Shown: piece after piece, positions 35,891 through 47,200 of the stretch
Numbering within the stretch: the first letter of the stretch is position 1
Layout of the letters: every line of letters starts with the position of its first letter
Source: Talpa occidentalis
Lineage: Eukaryota > Chordata > Mammalia > Eulipotyphla > Talpidae
DNA: 64,000 nt
Reading direction: 5' to 3'
NCBI RefSeq assembly: GCF_014898055.3
Contig: NW_023601104.1
Span: 80,273,106-80,337,105, forward strand
Made by a program: the position numbers and the translations under genes
The notes under the pieces: model-generated
Database searches by the model: none
Told to the model about the DNA's origin: nothing
The model's input: only the letters and a program-made list of their open reading frames with translations

Positions 35891-36779
35891 GAGCCATCAA
35901 GCTCCACTCTTGAAGGGAAGAACATCAAAGAATTCGTGAACATATTTAAAAACCACCACAGTTGTCACGCATTGTAATCTGAGTTATTTCATTTCTTATC
36001 CATGATCAGAGTTGGGAATCAGAATTTCTGGTTTCTATGCCATTTTTTTTCTGGTGTCTACTTCATTTTTATTCTCCTATGTAAGATAATGAGGTGTGGT
36101 GGCAAAGATCATGAAGTGTTAAATCAAGATGTCACTTTGTCTCTGCAGTCCAGGCCAGTTTTTCTTGTCTAGAATACAATTCAGGAGCCTTCTTAGTGGA
36201 ACTGGGAAGAAACTGAGGGAACTCTCCCCATTTCCAGATGAACCAGGGAGCTCCGTGACACAGCATTCAAGGATGAGTAAGTAGAAGAGCAGGTGTCAAA
36301 AATGACAAACCTTCAGAGAAGCACCTTTCAATTAAACTGGAGTGTCTCCAAAAAAGGAACCAGTCACCAGCAGGTATTTTGTTGGTGGTCTTATAGATGA
36401 GCTTTCAGGAAGACAGGAGAAAAGCCAAATCAGTAACAGCTGGAAGCCCAAATGGTGGGTTAAAAAACATCAACCAAAAAGCATTTATTAAGTGAGACAG
36501 GTAGCAGGTTTTTACATAACAATCTCATTTCAAGTAAGTTCTCTTTGGATTCTTCTCCATCATCCCCAGTCAGTCTTGCCTTCTGTACTTTCTCACATTT
36601 CATTTCTAGTGTGTACATGTTGTCTCATATCTTGGTCCATCTCTGACTGCCCCGCTAGATAGGGAGTGCCTTGGGGCAGAGCTGTGAGCTCCACCTTTGA
36701 ATCTCAGTTCATTTATTCTATGTTGTTGAGTTTAACCAGATTATTCATAAGTCAACATCACCATCTTTTTCTCTAGAAG
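35891..36779. other. Unassigned DNA
   Basis: Nothing recognisable. Confidence 0.3.
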
Positions 36780-36905
36780 ACAGGTAACACTTATGGGGAT
36801 TGTGTAACTTGACTAAAACCTCCTCCTGCCCCAGAGTTGGTCAGTGGCAGGGCTTGGGGTTCAAAGCCAGCTCTGTATTTTGTGCTTTTAGCACATGCTC
36901 TAGGG
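36780..36905 (-). mobile_element. Probable MIR fragment
   Basis: On plus: GTGTAACTTGACTAAAACC, then GTCAGTGGCAGGGCTTGGGGTTCAAAGCCAGCTCTG, as in antisense MIR (AGCTAGTAAGTGGCAGAGCCGGGATTCGAACCCAGG). Confidence 0.6.
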
Positions 36906-37088
36906 AAGACTGAAGGAACTGTGTTGGGAGGCCCTAGTAGCTTCCTAACATCTCAGCTGGGAGAAATTACTTAGGAGATAGTCATGTTTGTCTGGAATGA
37001 GCCACTGGAGTTTAAGAGAGACTGCCAGCGGGGGTGGGGGTGCAGTCTGTTGATTAGAATAAAGGGTCTTGATAACAAGCTGGCCTAG

Positions 37089-37350
37089 GGGGCCTCCCTG
37101 GTGACCTAGGGGTTAAGTCTCAGCCCTATCACTGCCACAGCTCACCGCGAAGGCCTGAGTTTGATACCCAGCCAGGGAGCTGACCCACGTCGTGCATCAG
37201 ACCTCTGTCTCAACTGCTGCTCCCCTCAGCAGTGTATATCAGTAAATCCTCCTGCTCTGCTCCCCACTCTGTCTCTGGTGAATCCTCTCATCCCCCACAC
37301 ACCAGTTCTTCTACACAAAAATAAATAAAATCTTTAAAGAAAAAAGAAAG
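37089..37350 (+). mobile_element. tRNA-derived T+ SINE, subfamily B
   Basis: Sense copy with target duplication ATAACAAGCTGGCCTAG at 37072-37088 and AAAATAAGCTGGCCTAG at 37351-37367. The head is GGGGCCTCCCTGGTGACC. The tail is AAAATAAATAAAATCTTT with an A/G-rich end. The tRNA-related region is diverged (TGAGTTTGATACCC at the B box). Confidence 0.9.
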
Positions 37351-37367
37351 AAAATAAGCTGGCCTAG

Positions 37368-38025
37368 TGGATTCAGGCTGCAAATGAATTGCTACTGTTA
37401 CCTCACGTTCTTCCTTCTCTGAGTGGGAAGCTAGAAATTCCTCACACCTCAAGTGCTAAGGGAAAGTGCCCTTTCTCCTTCCTCATTTTCTCAGGGATCC
37501 CACCCTGGTTGATGCAGCACCTGAACATGGAACTTAGATATACAGGAGGAGATCATACTTAGACCTTCCAACCAAAATGATCACTATAAAGGAGGAGGCC
37601 TTCTTGCAAGGGTCTAGCCTCTAAGCTAAGGGAGTGTGGCAGAGGAAGTGCATTCAGACGATGCTGTCTGTCCAAATCCACAAGTCCCTGGTGGCAGGAT
37701 GGGTAGGCTGGAGGGAGGTGGAGGAGTTGGGGATGGTTCCTTGTTCCCGTCTCTACTCTATCAAGGGACACAGGAGGAGGAACAGGTTGGGGTGGATGGT
37801 GATGTCCGTTGGGAAATGTGCTTAAGTGTCTGTGGGACAGTTAAGGAAGGTGTTCTCTCTAGAAGTGGGCATTGAGTCAGAGGGCATGTCCCAGCACATC
37901 TGGGGGAGAACCAGACGCATCTTAGATGTGGCTGTTGTGCCTGGTGCATAGATGGTTATTACAGGTATGTGCTGAATTGTGCAGGTACCCTTCGTAGGCT
38001 GTGCTGTCCATTGGCAATATATCTC
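37368..38025. other. Unassigned GC-moderate DNA
   Basis: Several overlapping short frames (37559-37949) on both strands reflect composition. No motif was recognised. Confidence 0.3.
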
Positions 38026-38037
38026 CTGCTGTCTTTT

Positions 38038-38330
38038 TTTTTTTTTTTTTAGATTTATTTAGCTGTCTGTCTTTTTTTTTTTAAGATTTATTTAATTGGT
38101 GTAGACCAAAGGTGCGGGGGAGGGGGTGAGAGGATTCACCAGAGATAGTGGGGAGCAGAACAGGCAGATCTACTGAAATACACTGCTGAGGGGAGCAGCA
38201 GGCGAGTCAGGGGAGGTATGTTGTGCCATGTGGGTCAGCTCCCTGGCTGGGATCGAACTCGTGCTTCAGTGGCTGCAGTCAGCTTCATAGTGCTGCGGCT
38301 TAACCCCTTGCACCACAGGGAGGCCCCTCT
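38038..38330 (-). mobile_element. tRNA-derived T+ SINE, subfamily B, with tail duplication
   Basis: Antisense copy with target duplication CTGCTGTCTTT at 38026-38036 and 38332-38342. The tail side is doubled: a T run then AGATTTATTT, then AGCTGTCTGTCTT and a second T run with AAGATTTATTT. The intervening CTGTCT echoes the target site, as if flank and tail were copied together. Confidence 0.88.
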
Positions 38331-38344
38331 GCTGCTGTCTTTGT

Positions 38345-39160
38345 ATCTGAGTGTCCTGGGTGAGGAGGGGGTATCAGTGAGTCCCCTCTGGCTGGTCGAT
38401 GTGGAAGGGAGCTGCCTCACTGCCTGCAGGACAAGCGCCCTTCTCTCTGCCTGTTCTCCCCTAGGCCATCATCTGAAGCTTTCTTGTGCTGTGATCTACG
38501 GTTTAAATACCTCCTTTTTTTGTTTTGTTTTCAGAGTTGTCTGTATCTGTTTTGAAATGTCATTCATTTTTCTTTTTAATAGACAACCACTAATCCATGC
38601 TTTATTTCCTTGGGAAAATACTTCTAACAAAACTGAAACTTGGTTTCTCCACGTGGGTGTTGATACAGATGGTGTAATGTGAGACCCCTTTGATTAGTCA
38701 CTTACTCTCTGAGTCTCCAAATTATTTTAAATGTGCTGGTTTTCTCTCTTTTTTGATTCAGAGATTTATCTGGAGACATAACACGCTGAGCTTTTATTAC
38801 ACTCTATAAAATTTCCAGCTTATTCTCTCTTTTTTGGTGCTAATCTGATAGCATAATTAAAATGTCTGACTTCAGTTCTTTCCTTAAAAAATCTGCCTAA
38901 GTCTTATGCCTTTAATTAACTGAAGTCATTCCCATATAAGCAAATAGCAATTGCAGACTCTCCTATCTACGCCCCTTTCTTGTGAGGATTTAAGTACATC
39001 CCTTGTTTGTTAAATTATAATCTTTGAAAAAACTATATGTGACATATTTTGTCATTTTATATGATGCCAGGTGAAAACAAAGGATCACCGCTGTATTTTT
39101 ATGATTGTTGCACCTTTTATTTAATATTCATTGAAAGAGGCAGTGCGGCAGGTGGGGTGG
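38345..39160. other. Unassigned DNA
   Basis: No recognised repeat or exon. A 154-codon plus frame at 38218-38682 begins inside the SINE and is not a gene. Confidence 0.35.
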
Positions 39161-39164
39161 GGAC

Positions 39165-39370
39165 AGGTTTTGGAAATCTCAGCTCTGCCTCTTTGTAATA
39201 GCGAGGCCTGGAATAAATTGCTCAAGGACTCTCTGGGCCTGCTTTCTTGTAAGTACAATAATAAGACAATAACATTTCACGAGTTATGGAGGTGAAGTGA
39301 CATCAGGCAAGCGACATACTTAACAAGATACCTGGCCACAGCAGGTGCCCCACACCTGGTAGCAAAACCT
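39165..39370 (+). mobile_element. Probable MIR fragment
   Basis: AATCTCAGCTCTGCCTCTTTGTAATAGCGAGGCCTGG, TGCTCAAGGACTCTCTGGGCCTGCTTTCTTGTAAGTACAATAATAAGACAATAAC, ending in AACAAGATACCTGGCCACAGCAGGTGCCC, follows sense MIR order. Confidence 0.6.
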
Positions 39371-39689
39371 ATATCTATGCAGTAGTAGTCACTCCCTTAA
39401 CCACTTCATCTGCTTAACTGGGAGCTTCCAGTTGCTATGCAGAGTTATCTGGTGGCTGCCCACCCCCTCCAACTACGACCAAGGGAATCTCTTTCCCAAC
39501 CTGTCGATGCTGTTTGTGTTTGTTTTCAGACCTATTTATGCCCATTGAACTTGTTACTATAATTATGTAATATAATTAAATACCAGGCAAACAGATGGAA
39601 TCTAAATACAAAAAGACAGCTGCTATTTCTATAAAAATTAAATTTTAAAGGCTTTGGGAAGACTTATTAAAGGCTACTCACTAAATTAA

Positions 39690-39960
39690 AAAAATACATA
39701 TATATACACATAAATCTGAAGAACCTTGAGTAGTTATTTTCATACAGACAGAAAGCAGAATAGTGGTTGCCAGAGGCTGATGGGAAAGGGAGGTTGCGGG
39801 ATGGTTACTAAATGGGAACAGAGTCTCAGCTCTGCGTGATTAAGAGAGTTCCAGAAATGGATGGTGCTGATGGTTTTGCAATAGTAGGAATATACTTAGT
39901 GCCACTGAACTGTTAGCTAAAGATGGTCAAGATGATAGAAATGAGGTCATGATGTCTCAG
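39690..39960 (+). mobile_element. L1 3' UTR fragment
   Basis: ACAGACAGAAAGCAGAATAG, TGGTTGCCAGAGGCTGATGG, then AGAGTTCCAGAAATGGATGG, GCTGATGGTTTTGC and GTGCCACTGAACTGTTAGC follow the 3' UTR of old L1 (L1M class). Confidence 0.75.
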
Positions 39961-40279
39961 ATTTGAGCTTCTTAAATTTCCAGACCTTACTGGCATTTGA
40001 TGATTTGGGGGAAGGGGGTATCAAACTGTCCCATTTTTAGTCTTAGGGTCATCTTCCTCTGGCATGTAGGTCTTTATCTTTACATTCTCCAGTTACTCTC
40101 TTCCATCTGCCACCTTCCTGTTCACTCCTATACCCATTACTTTCACATCTTCTCTTTAGACTATGTCTCTGTCCTCATTGTCTCCGGGTCCTCGCCTTCA
40201 GTGATGGTCAGTCTCCAGGATGCCCAAGTTTCGTTTTTAGATTTACTCCTTTGATTCTCAAAGCAGGAGTCCTGTTGAT
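39961..40279. other. Unassigned DNA
   Basis: Pyrimidine-rich on plus around 40060-40200. Possibly L2-derived, not decidable by eye. Confidence 0.25.
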
Positions 40280-40830
40280 TGGTTGTTTTTATTTTTAATT
40301 TATTTCCCCCCTCCCCCAACCATTTTTAAATGTGTTAAATGTAGTCCCATCATTGTGTAGCCAGTAGTGTTAAATGCAGTCCCATCGTTGTGTAGCCAAT
40401 AGTGTTAAATGCAGTCCCATCGTTGTGTAGCCAGTCTCCAGAACTTGGCAAAACTGAAACTACACCCACTAGACACTAACACCCTGTGTCCTCCCTCCCC
40501 TAGTCCCTGACACCCATCATTCTACTTCCTATGATTGGGGCTGTTTGAGGTACTTCCTCTAGGTAAAATTCTACAGTATTTATCTGTTTGGCCTGGTTCA
40601 TTTCACTTAGCATAATGTTCTCAATTATGTTCACACAATGTGTCTGAATTTTCTCCTTTTTAATGGCTGAATAATATTCCATTGTGTGGGCACACCACAT
40701 TTTATTTACCCATTCATCTGTTGATGGACATTTGGGTTGCTTCCACTTTTTAGCAATTAGAAATAAATGCCACTATAAACATGGGTGTGCATGTTTACTT
40801 TTAAATGCAAACTTATTTTTTTTGTCTCTA
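40280..40830 (-). mobile_element. Old L1 3' end, antisense
   Basis: On plus: CCATTTTTAAATGTGTTAAATG, CCAGTCTCCAGAACTTGGCAAAACTGAAACTAC, CACTTAGCATAATGTTCTCAATTATGTTC, TAATGGCTGAATAATATTCCATTGTGTG, GATGGACATTTGGGTTGCTTCC. On minus, the MEYYSAIKKEK pattern of ORF2p is visible at 40500-40700. A 35-bp triplication lies inside at 40332-40434. Confidence 0.85.
40332..40434 (-). repeat. 35-bp tandem triplication within L1
   Basis: GTGTTAAATG starts at 40332, 40367 and 40402, each followed by AGTCCCATC, TTGTGTAGCCA. Units two and three are nearly identical and unit one differs at a few bases. The unit derives from L1 3' sequence, so it was amplified after insertion. Confidence 0.9.
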
Positions 40831-42475
40831 TCAGCTGGCTTTGCCCTAGATTGCAAATGCTCAAAAGGAAGGCTGAATCATTTTGTGCCTGTGACCATGA
40901 ATTAGCCCACAATCCCCCGACTCTGTCCCAGTGCATGTTTTCCTCCTGTGTCTTGGCTTGTGCTGACCTTTCAGCAGGAATATTATTCGGTCTCATTTAT
41001 TCTTAGCCCTTCATTTAGCCATGTTTTATTGTTTCCTTGGTGTCATATTTTATCTCTTTATGCAAACTGGGAACTGAAGCCTTTCATTTGACTTGCGATC
41101 TTGTACATTCTGGAAGCTCACACATGTAATCGTGCAACAAATAAAGCAGCTGGAAGAAATCTTTCCTGAACAAAACCCAAGTGGGGCATTTGGGTGTGAG
41201 CCAAGATTTCAGCAGCTATAGAGGGGGATGTTAAAAGGCTGCCTATATTGCAACACCGACAAATCACTTCTGGCCCGATAGGAATGTCCTTTAGGTAATG
41301 ATCAGATAGAGGGTAGGGACCTTTACACATTTAATTGCCTGATCATGAGATACAGTGTTTATAGTAACCTTCCAAGGCCTTCACATCAAGTCAATTACTG
41401 TGATGTACCCAAGGTGGGGCAGCACTTGATATAATGGACTCAGCAATGGACGAAAGACGGGACTGCTCAGCCCGAACCTGTCCATCTACTAAAACGCTGT
41501 CTGGTCCTACGCCAGACCCTGGGTGCTTACCCTCCTGAGGTTCCATTCCTCCAAACAAAATTTGAAAGTGTCAGGCATACCTAGCTAATAAGTAAGTATC
41601 TAATATGAAATGAAGGCCTGTTAGCTGCTAGTTTTTAGAGGAGAAAGTTTGATGTCCTACTGTGATCCAATAGTTAAGTGAAATTTCACTGGACATTGTG
41701 ACAAAATTGGTCATTTAGTTTATGTACGTACATAGGTATCTGTTTGGATTGACATGTGCAAATGCAAAAGCTTGGAATGGAGGTTAGTTTGAAAACAATG
41801 CAAAGAATGACCCACATTTTTAATCATATATCAGTTTATTCAGTAGAGCAGTTCTTCTCAAAGGTTCATGTGAAGGGCTTCTTAAACACCTTCCTTCTCC
41901 TTCTAGGGGTTTCTTCTCAGAGTTCCTGAGATAGTGGTGGTACGTGAAAATGTACACATGGAACTCAAAGCACCATGGGCTGAGAAGAGAATAAGTCAAC
42001 TCAGACAGGAATCCTTAGACAGATTGTAGATGGTCAGGTCCTGGGAGTCTCAAAGTGGGTGAGGGAAGTTGGGAATCTGTGAGCCCTGGAGAGTTGAAAG
42101 GCAGAGAGATGTACACAATGAATGAGACCTTAACATTGAACAGCTCACGCATGACATGGTCCCAGCAGTAGCCACTGAAGGTTAATTCATGAAGCAGAGT
42201 GGAGAAAGTCATCCAGCACTCTAGACATGAAATTGTGATTAGACCCTACACGAGTATCCTTTGAGTCTTCATGTAACAAGACTACATCTTTCTATAGTGC
42301 TGTAATAAATAACCCAAATGTTGATGGCTAAGGCCCCCCACCCCAATTAGGGTGGGGACACTCCTGTTGAGAGTGCTGGAAAATCTGATAGAATCTTCAA
42401 CTTTTTCTCAGGCTCCTAGATTCACTTCTTCTTCTAGGAGACCCTATGGTTCAGAAGAATAATGTTGACAACAAT
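40831..42475. other. Unassigned DNA
   Basis: About 1.6 kb without confident repeats or exons. A MER5-like GCAGTTCTTCTCAAAGG near 41849 was noted but not supported further. Confidence 0.3.
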
Positions 42476-42479
42476 AATA

Positions 42480-42720
42480 GCTATCACCAGTTAAGCACTT
42501 GCTAGGTGCCAGCCACTGTGTTAAGTGCTTTGTGCAGGTTATCTCCTCACAGCCTTATAACAACTGCACAGATGGATGCACTTCCTGTCTATGTTTTATA
42601 GATGAGGACTCTGAAGATTAGAGAAGAACATCCCTTGTTCTAGGTCACTTGGCTTGTAAATGATGGGGCCAACTTTCAAATCCAGGCAATTGGTCTCTAA
42701 AACTCAAGATCCTAACTACG
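42480..42720 (-). mobile_element. MIR SINE, nearly full length
   Basis: On plus the full antisense order is present: AAGCACTTGCTAGGTGCCAGCCACTGTGTTAAGTGCTTTGTGCAGGTTATCTCCTCACAGCC, ATGTTTTATAGATGAGGACTCTGAAG, TAGGTCACTTGGCTTGTAAATGATGGGGCC, then TTTCAAATCCAGGC. It is the best-preserved MIR in the window. Confidence 0.85.
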
Positions 42721-43209
42721 TAAAGGTACCTCTCAATGGTTGGGGAACCTAGGTCAGCCTTACTTAGAGGTCAGGGTGTTCCTGTTTGTGAAGTGAGAGG
42801 AAAGGAGCCACAACTCTGGGATGAGGTCTCTGAACTAGCCCCAACTCCCCTGGCCCATCTGAGCACCCACCACCACACATGGCACAACTTCTCATAGCAG
42901 AGCCCCTCACTACCAGGGGCAACTTCTCAAAGTCCCCCAGAAGTTAAGCCTGTGGGCTGTACTTTGCAAGACAACTGAGAAATATTTTCTTTTAACACCA
43001 ACTTGGAAGTTTTGGAGGGTCATCCCGTGCAGGCATATTGCTGTGTTGGAGTGTGAGTTCAAAGTGCAAGCAGGTGGCCGTGTGGATGTGAACCTTAGTT
43101 CTAGGATGCTTAGGGAAGTCTTGGGGGGTATGCAAGGAGCAGTAAAGCATTTCTTTTGCAATGATAAAAAGGAGTTACTCCATAGGAAGGACCACCTTAA
43201 AAATCTTAA
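42721..43209. other. Unassigned DNA
   Basis: No recognised element. A frame starting at 43043 runs into the adjacent SINE. Confidence 0.3.
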
Positions 43210-43224
43210 AAATCACATTGATTT

Positions 43225-43485
43225 GGGCCTCCCTGGTGGTGCAGGGGTTAAAGACAGCACTATCAAGCTATCTCCAGCCACTGCAGCACCAGTTTGATTC
43301 CTGGCCAGCCATGGAGCTGACCCACATGGCCATCAGACCTCTCCTGCTTTGCCCACTGCTCCCCTCAGCAGTGTATTTCAGTAGATCCTCCTGTTCTGCT
43401 CCCCACTCTCTCTGGTGAATCCTCGCACCCCCCTTTGGCTTACACTCCAGTTCTTGAATGCACAAATAAATAAATCTTTAAAAAA
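43225..43485 (+). mobile_element. tRNA-derived T+ SINE, subfamily B
   Basis: Sense copy with target duplication AAATCACATTGATTT at 43210-43224 and AAATCACATTAATTT at 43486-43500. Head GGGCCTCCCTGGTGGTGCAGGGG; tail AAATAAATAAATCTTT then A. Confidence 0.92.
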
Positions 43486-43500
43486 AAATCACATTAATTT

Positions 43501-44680
43501 GCTGCTGAATTCGCTTCCAAAAGCTATTTTCAGGAAATGATACCTTGTCCTGTGCATGACCACTCCTACTTTTCTATTTAAAAAGGTGTATTATATAAGG
43601 TCTCACACTTGGCTGAACTCCTGATGCATATTCAGAAAGAACTGATGGAAAAGAAATGGATGAACACACATTCTTTAAAGCACAATATGTAGCGGATTTC
43701 TTTCAGCTTATGTTCATTGACCAGATGAAGATATTTGTTTTGACCCTTATCTGCAAGAGTGAAAGAATATTTCACCTTCTCTTACTAGAAAAGCAGCAAA
43801 CCCATTTTACTTTCAAAATTAGGTGTCTTCCTCAACATTATTAACTGGTACCAAATCCTTCATCCTTGCACAACCCCCACCCCGCATCACCCCAGCACAC
43901 TCAGTGCAAGACTCAGAGCTAGTAAGAGGCAACTTGGCCAGTGTACCCCAAATATGGTCCAGGAAAATTACCAAGAAGGTTTTCCCCAAAGTAATAACCA
44001 AAATGAAGCCAGGAAATTGAGTCCCAGCCAGGACTTGGTTAAGTCCAAGGTGTTAACTCCAGGACTTAAATCAAAACTCAGGAAGCACCTGAGAAGCCCA
44101 CGAGGAAAGATCTGGGGAGTCAGCCAGGTGGAGGGTGCCCCAGGCAGCCAAGCTCAGGATCCCCTTCCTCACATCCATCCGTCCAGCCCTGCCCTTCTCT
44201 GCCTGTGATTCCCCTCCCTGAGCAGGACTGTGAGGCGAGAACTATTTTTGAGGATAAGGCGCTTTTGCTTTGTTTCACTCCGTTGACATACACACTGATG
44301 ATGCAAAAGCTGTGGTAGGTGAGACCGCTCCATCCACATCCCTGATTTTCGCACATACCCAGGAAAGCACCAGGCTCTCCTACTGACCACTGTCTTCTCC
44401 ATCAGCTGGCCCTCACAGTTAAAAAATAAAAGTGAGTTTCACCCATCATGGAGCAATATAAATTATTTTATGAAATCTCCATCCTCAAGCACAGGTCATT
44501 TTCACCTTGGGGAAGCGTCTGACCCCTCACCCCCCTCCAGCTCATAGACCCGTGTCAATGTGAACCAGGGCTGGCCTGTGTCAGAGAGCCCTTTTCATCG
44601 GAAAGAATGACAGACCAAACAACCAGTATTAAGACTTGAATGTCTGGTCGACGTTTTTCTCAAAAATGAGTGAAGTGAGG
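43501..44680. other. Unassigned DNA
   Basis: No recognised repeat or exon. Short overlapping frames on both strands lack motifs. Confidence 0.3.
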
Positions 44681-44684
44681 CTGT

Positions 44685-45300
44685 CATTTCAAGGAAAACA
44701 ACTGACAGTATTTGTTACCCATGATACAATTTGAGCTTTCAAGTGAAAATGAGAATTTGGGAAACTTGTAGCCACTACAGCAATCCTGACAATTTCTCAA
44801 TATCTAAAGATTTTTTTTTTTTCTGATGAATGCAGCAGTGATATTAACAAATGTGATTTTTTTTTTACAAAAATTGTGTATTAAAACGTGTTAACATTCA
44901 GAAGATCTGTCTAACTCAGTGAATTAATATTTTTTCAGACAACCAGTGCATGATGTTACGACATCACGCTTGGGTAAAAGAGTCATTGAAATGACTCTTT
45001 TCAAAAATCCACCAATGGATTTTAATGCAACAAAGTATGAAAAGTTAATTGATGTGGTTTCAAATTCCACACTGCAGCTAGCTAGCCCTTACAAAACTAC
45101 CACTCACTGTGTTACAATGTCTTCTCAAAAAAGAATATCTACAATGATCTAAAATGACTATTAAAATACTCCTCTTGCAGCTCCATCATCTGTGTGAGGC
45201 AGTACTTTTCTTCATATTCTGTAACCTATCACCACAAAGGGAATTCAGCAGGGCTATGAGAACCTAGCTGTAATTAATGAAGCAATACATTGAAAGGACT
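44685..45300 (+). mobile_element. hAT-superfamily transposase relic
   Basis: The sequence tracks the C-terminal coding region of a hAT (ZBED/Charlie-related) transposase-like gene. It starts near GGAAAACAACTGACAGTATTTG, passes GCATGATGTTACGACATCACGC, GGATTTTAATGCAACAAAGTATGAAAAG and TTTCAAATTCCACACTGCAGC, and reaches ATTAAAATACTCCTC and CATCTGTGTGAGGCAGTACTTTTCTTCATATTC. The last part fits the hAT dimerisation region, with LCE before a FSS-like motif. Stops and shifts break it, and only a 68-codon piece (44946-45152) is open. It could be transposon DNA or a pseudogene of a domesticated hAT gene. Confidence 0.65.
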
Positions 45301-45729
45301 TGCAAAAAGGGTGAAATTCTCACTCTTTTATTTTCGTATGGGAAAATTTACTTTCATAAAAATATGTTGTGTGAAAATGCAGTGGATCTCTTGGTAGTTT
45401 GAGATGCATTAACATTTCTAGTATGTAAATATTGATAGCTATAACCCACATAGACAAATGTTCCTTAGGGTTCTTGAGTTTTAAGTGTGCAAGGGAGACT
45501 TGAAGCCAGAAGGTCTCAGAACTACTGTGCCTGTAGAGACCTGACCATGTTGTGAGCCAGCGCTGCTCAGGGGCAGGTGGTGCTGGGCAGGGCCTGGCCT
45601 TGCCCACAGAACTAGCAGTTGCTCACAGTTGAACTGGTAATTCCCATAGTGCGGTTAAGGGCATGAGAGGAGCAATGCCCAGTGAGGCATGGGAATTCAT
45701 GTCTTCACTGATTCTTGATGGATGAGTAA
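45301..45729. other. Unassigned DNA
   Basis: Nothing recognised. Confidence 0.3.
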
Positions 45730-46652
45730 GGGTTAGCCAGGGAGGGGTGAAGGGCCTGCTCTGGGTATGTGGAAAGCGTGCACAAAGGCCCCCACGCATG
45801 AGATCACGAGCTCCTTGCCCAGATCAAAGCACAGTGTAACTGGAGTGCAGAGCGGAGGGGGTGGGGAGATACAAAGCTGAACTAGAGGACACAGCCAGGT
45901 TTGCAGGGCTTTGTGAGATTGAGTGAGGAAGTCTCCCTGTGGGACATGGAGGGCCCAAAAGGCTTTGGGGCAGGAGGATGACATCACATTGCATTTAGCA
46001 GGTCTCTCTGGGGGTAGAGAATGGATAGCGAGAGACCGGGAGATCCATGGTTGGGGGATCAAATAGAGACATGAAGGATCCTGGGCGAGGCTGTGGTTGG
46101 GCTGCTGGAGACGTGTGGGTAGATTTAAGAGGTAATTGCTTTGAGAAGTTTACAGATCTAGGTGGATAAGCTGGGAGTAGCAAAGAGGGAAGGTAGGCAT
46201 CTATATTGAATCTAGGTTTCAGGGTTAGCCCTGGAAGAGCACTAAGGGTTTGAAAAGGAGGAGGAATTCCATGTGGACACCCTCTGGCCTGTGTATGAGG
46301 AGATGCCCTGTCAGCTTCAGGGATATGATTCTGGGGCCGAGGAGGAGAATGATCCATTTGGGAGGCCTCAGCATATAACTGAATGGAAACTTCAGCATGG
46401 TGCCCGAAGCCATGAGATGAGTGGGCTCTCTCAGAGGGGATTTAAACTAGAAAGGCAGACTGCCTAAAAGAGGACCATGGGGGAATACATTTAGGGGATA
46501 AGCAAAGAAGGGAAAGTGAGCAAAGATGGCTGAAAAAAGTGCCCCCCAGAGAGTTAAGATATTACCAAGACTGTGAGCATGAAGATCAAGGGGATAGAGT
46601 CTCAAGAAAAGGAGGAGTCCACGGTGGCCAGTGCTGTCAAGAAATTAATAAG
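45730..46652 (-). mobile_element. Possible L2 LINE fragment (left part)
   Basis: Long purine-rich plus strand with antisense L2 style, for example GGCTTTGGGGCAGGAGGATGAC, GGTCTCTCTGGGGG and a TCTCAAGAAAAGGAGGAGTCCACGGTGGCCAGTGCTGTCAAG block. The last resembles the antisense L2 segment about animals of the form AAGGAGGAGGGAGTG...GTCAA. The SINE at 46653 interrupts it. Confidence 0.4.
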
Positions 46653-46922
46653 GGCCTCCCCTGGTGGCTCAGTGTTTGAGCACTGGGCTGCGAAGCTGCC
46701 CGCAGCCTCTGCAGCACCGGTTCAATCCCCGGCCACCGGCGAGGGTCCCACATGGTGTAGCAGACGTTTCCTGCTGCGCCCCCTGCTCCCCTCAGCAGTG
46801 TATTTCGTCAGTCTGCCTGTTCTGTTCCCCCCTCTGTCTCTGGTGAATTCCTTCACTCTCCCGCACTTCTGACTGTACCCAGTGCTTCTATAAATAAATA
46901 AATAAATAAATCTTTTTTAAAA
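46653..46922 (+). mobile_element. tRNA-derived T+ SINE, subfamily A
   Basis: Sense copy with perfect target duplication AAGAAATTAATAAG at 46639-46652 and 46923-46936. The A-box region (TGGTGGCTCAGTG), B box GGTTCAATCCC, the A marker ACTTCTGACTGTACCCAGTGC and a long (AATA)n tail before TCTTTTTT are all visible. Confidence 0.92.
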
Positions 46923-46936
46923 AAGAAATTAATAAG

Positions 46937-47200
46937 AGGATTACTTTTATTTGGCAACAAAGAGTAAGCTTTGGTGCCATTGTATCCACAGTGACCGTGG
47001 ACTGGTGGGGGCCAATAGCTTGAAGAGTGAGAAAAGAGGAGAGGTGGCAGGGGGAAGAGAGAGCAGGCGATAGGGAGAGGAGGAGATGGGGGAAGCAGTT
47101 ATTATAATTCTATGGGATGGAGCCCATTAGAGAGAGAAGATTGACCATACAAGAAGGGGAATCAACAGAGTGAGGTTCCAGAAGAGTCAAGAGGGGAGAG
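46937..47200 (-). mobile_element. Possible L2 LINE fragment (right part)
   Basis: Continuation of the purine-rich sequence after the SINE, for example GGACTGGTGGGGGCCAATAGC, then GAGAGCAGGCGATAGGG. Weak match, same reasoning as the left part. Confidence 0.35.
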
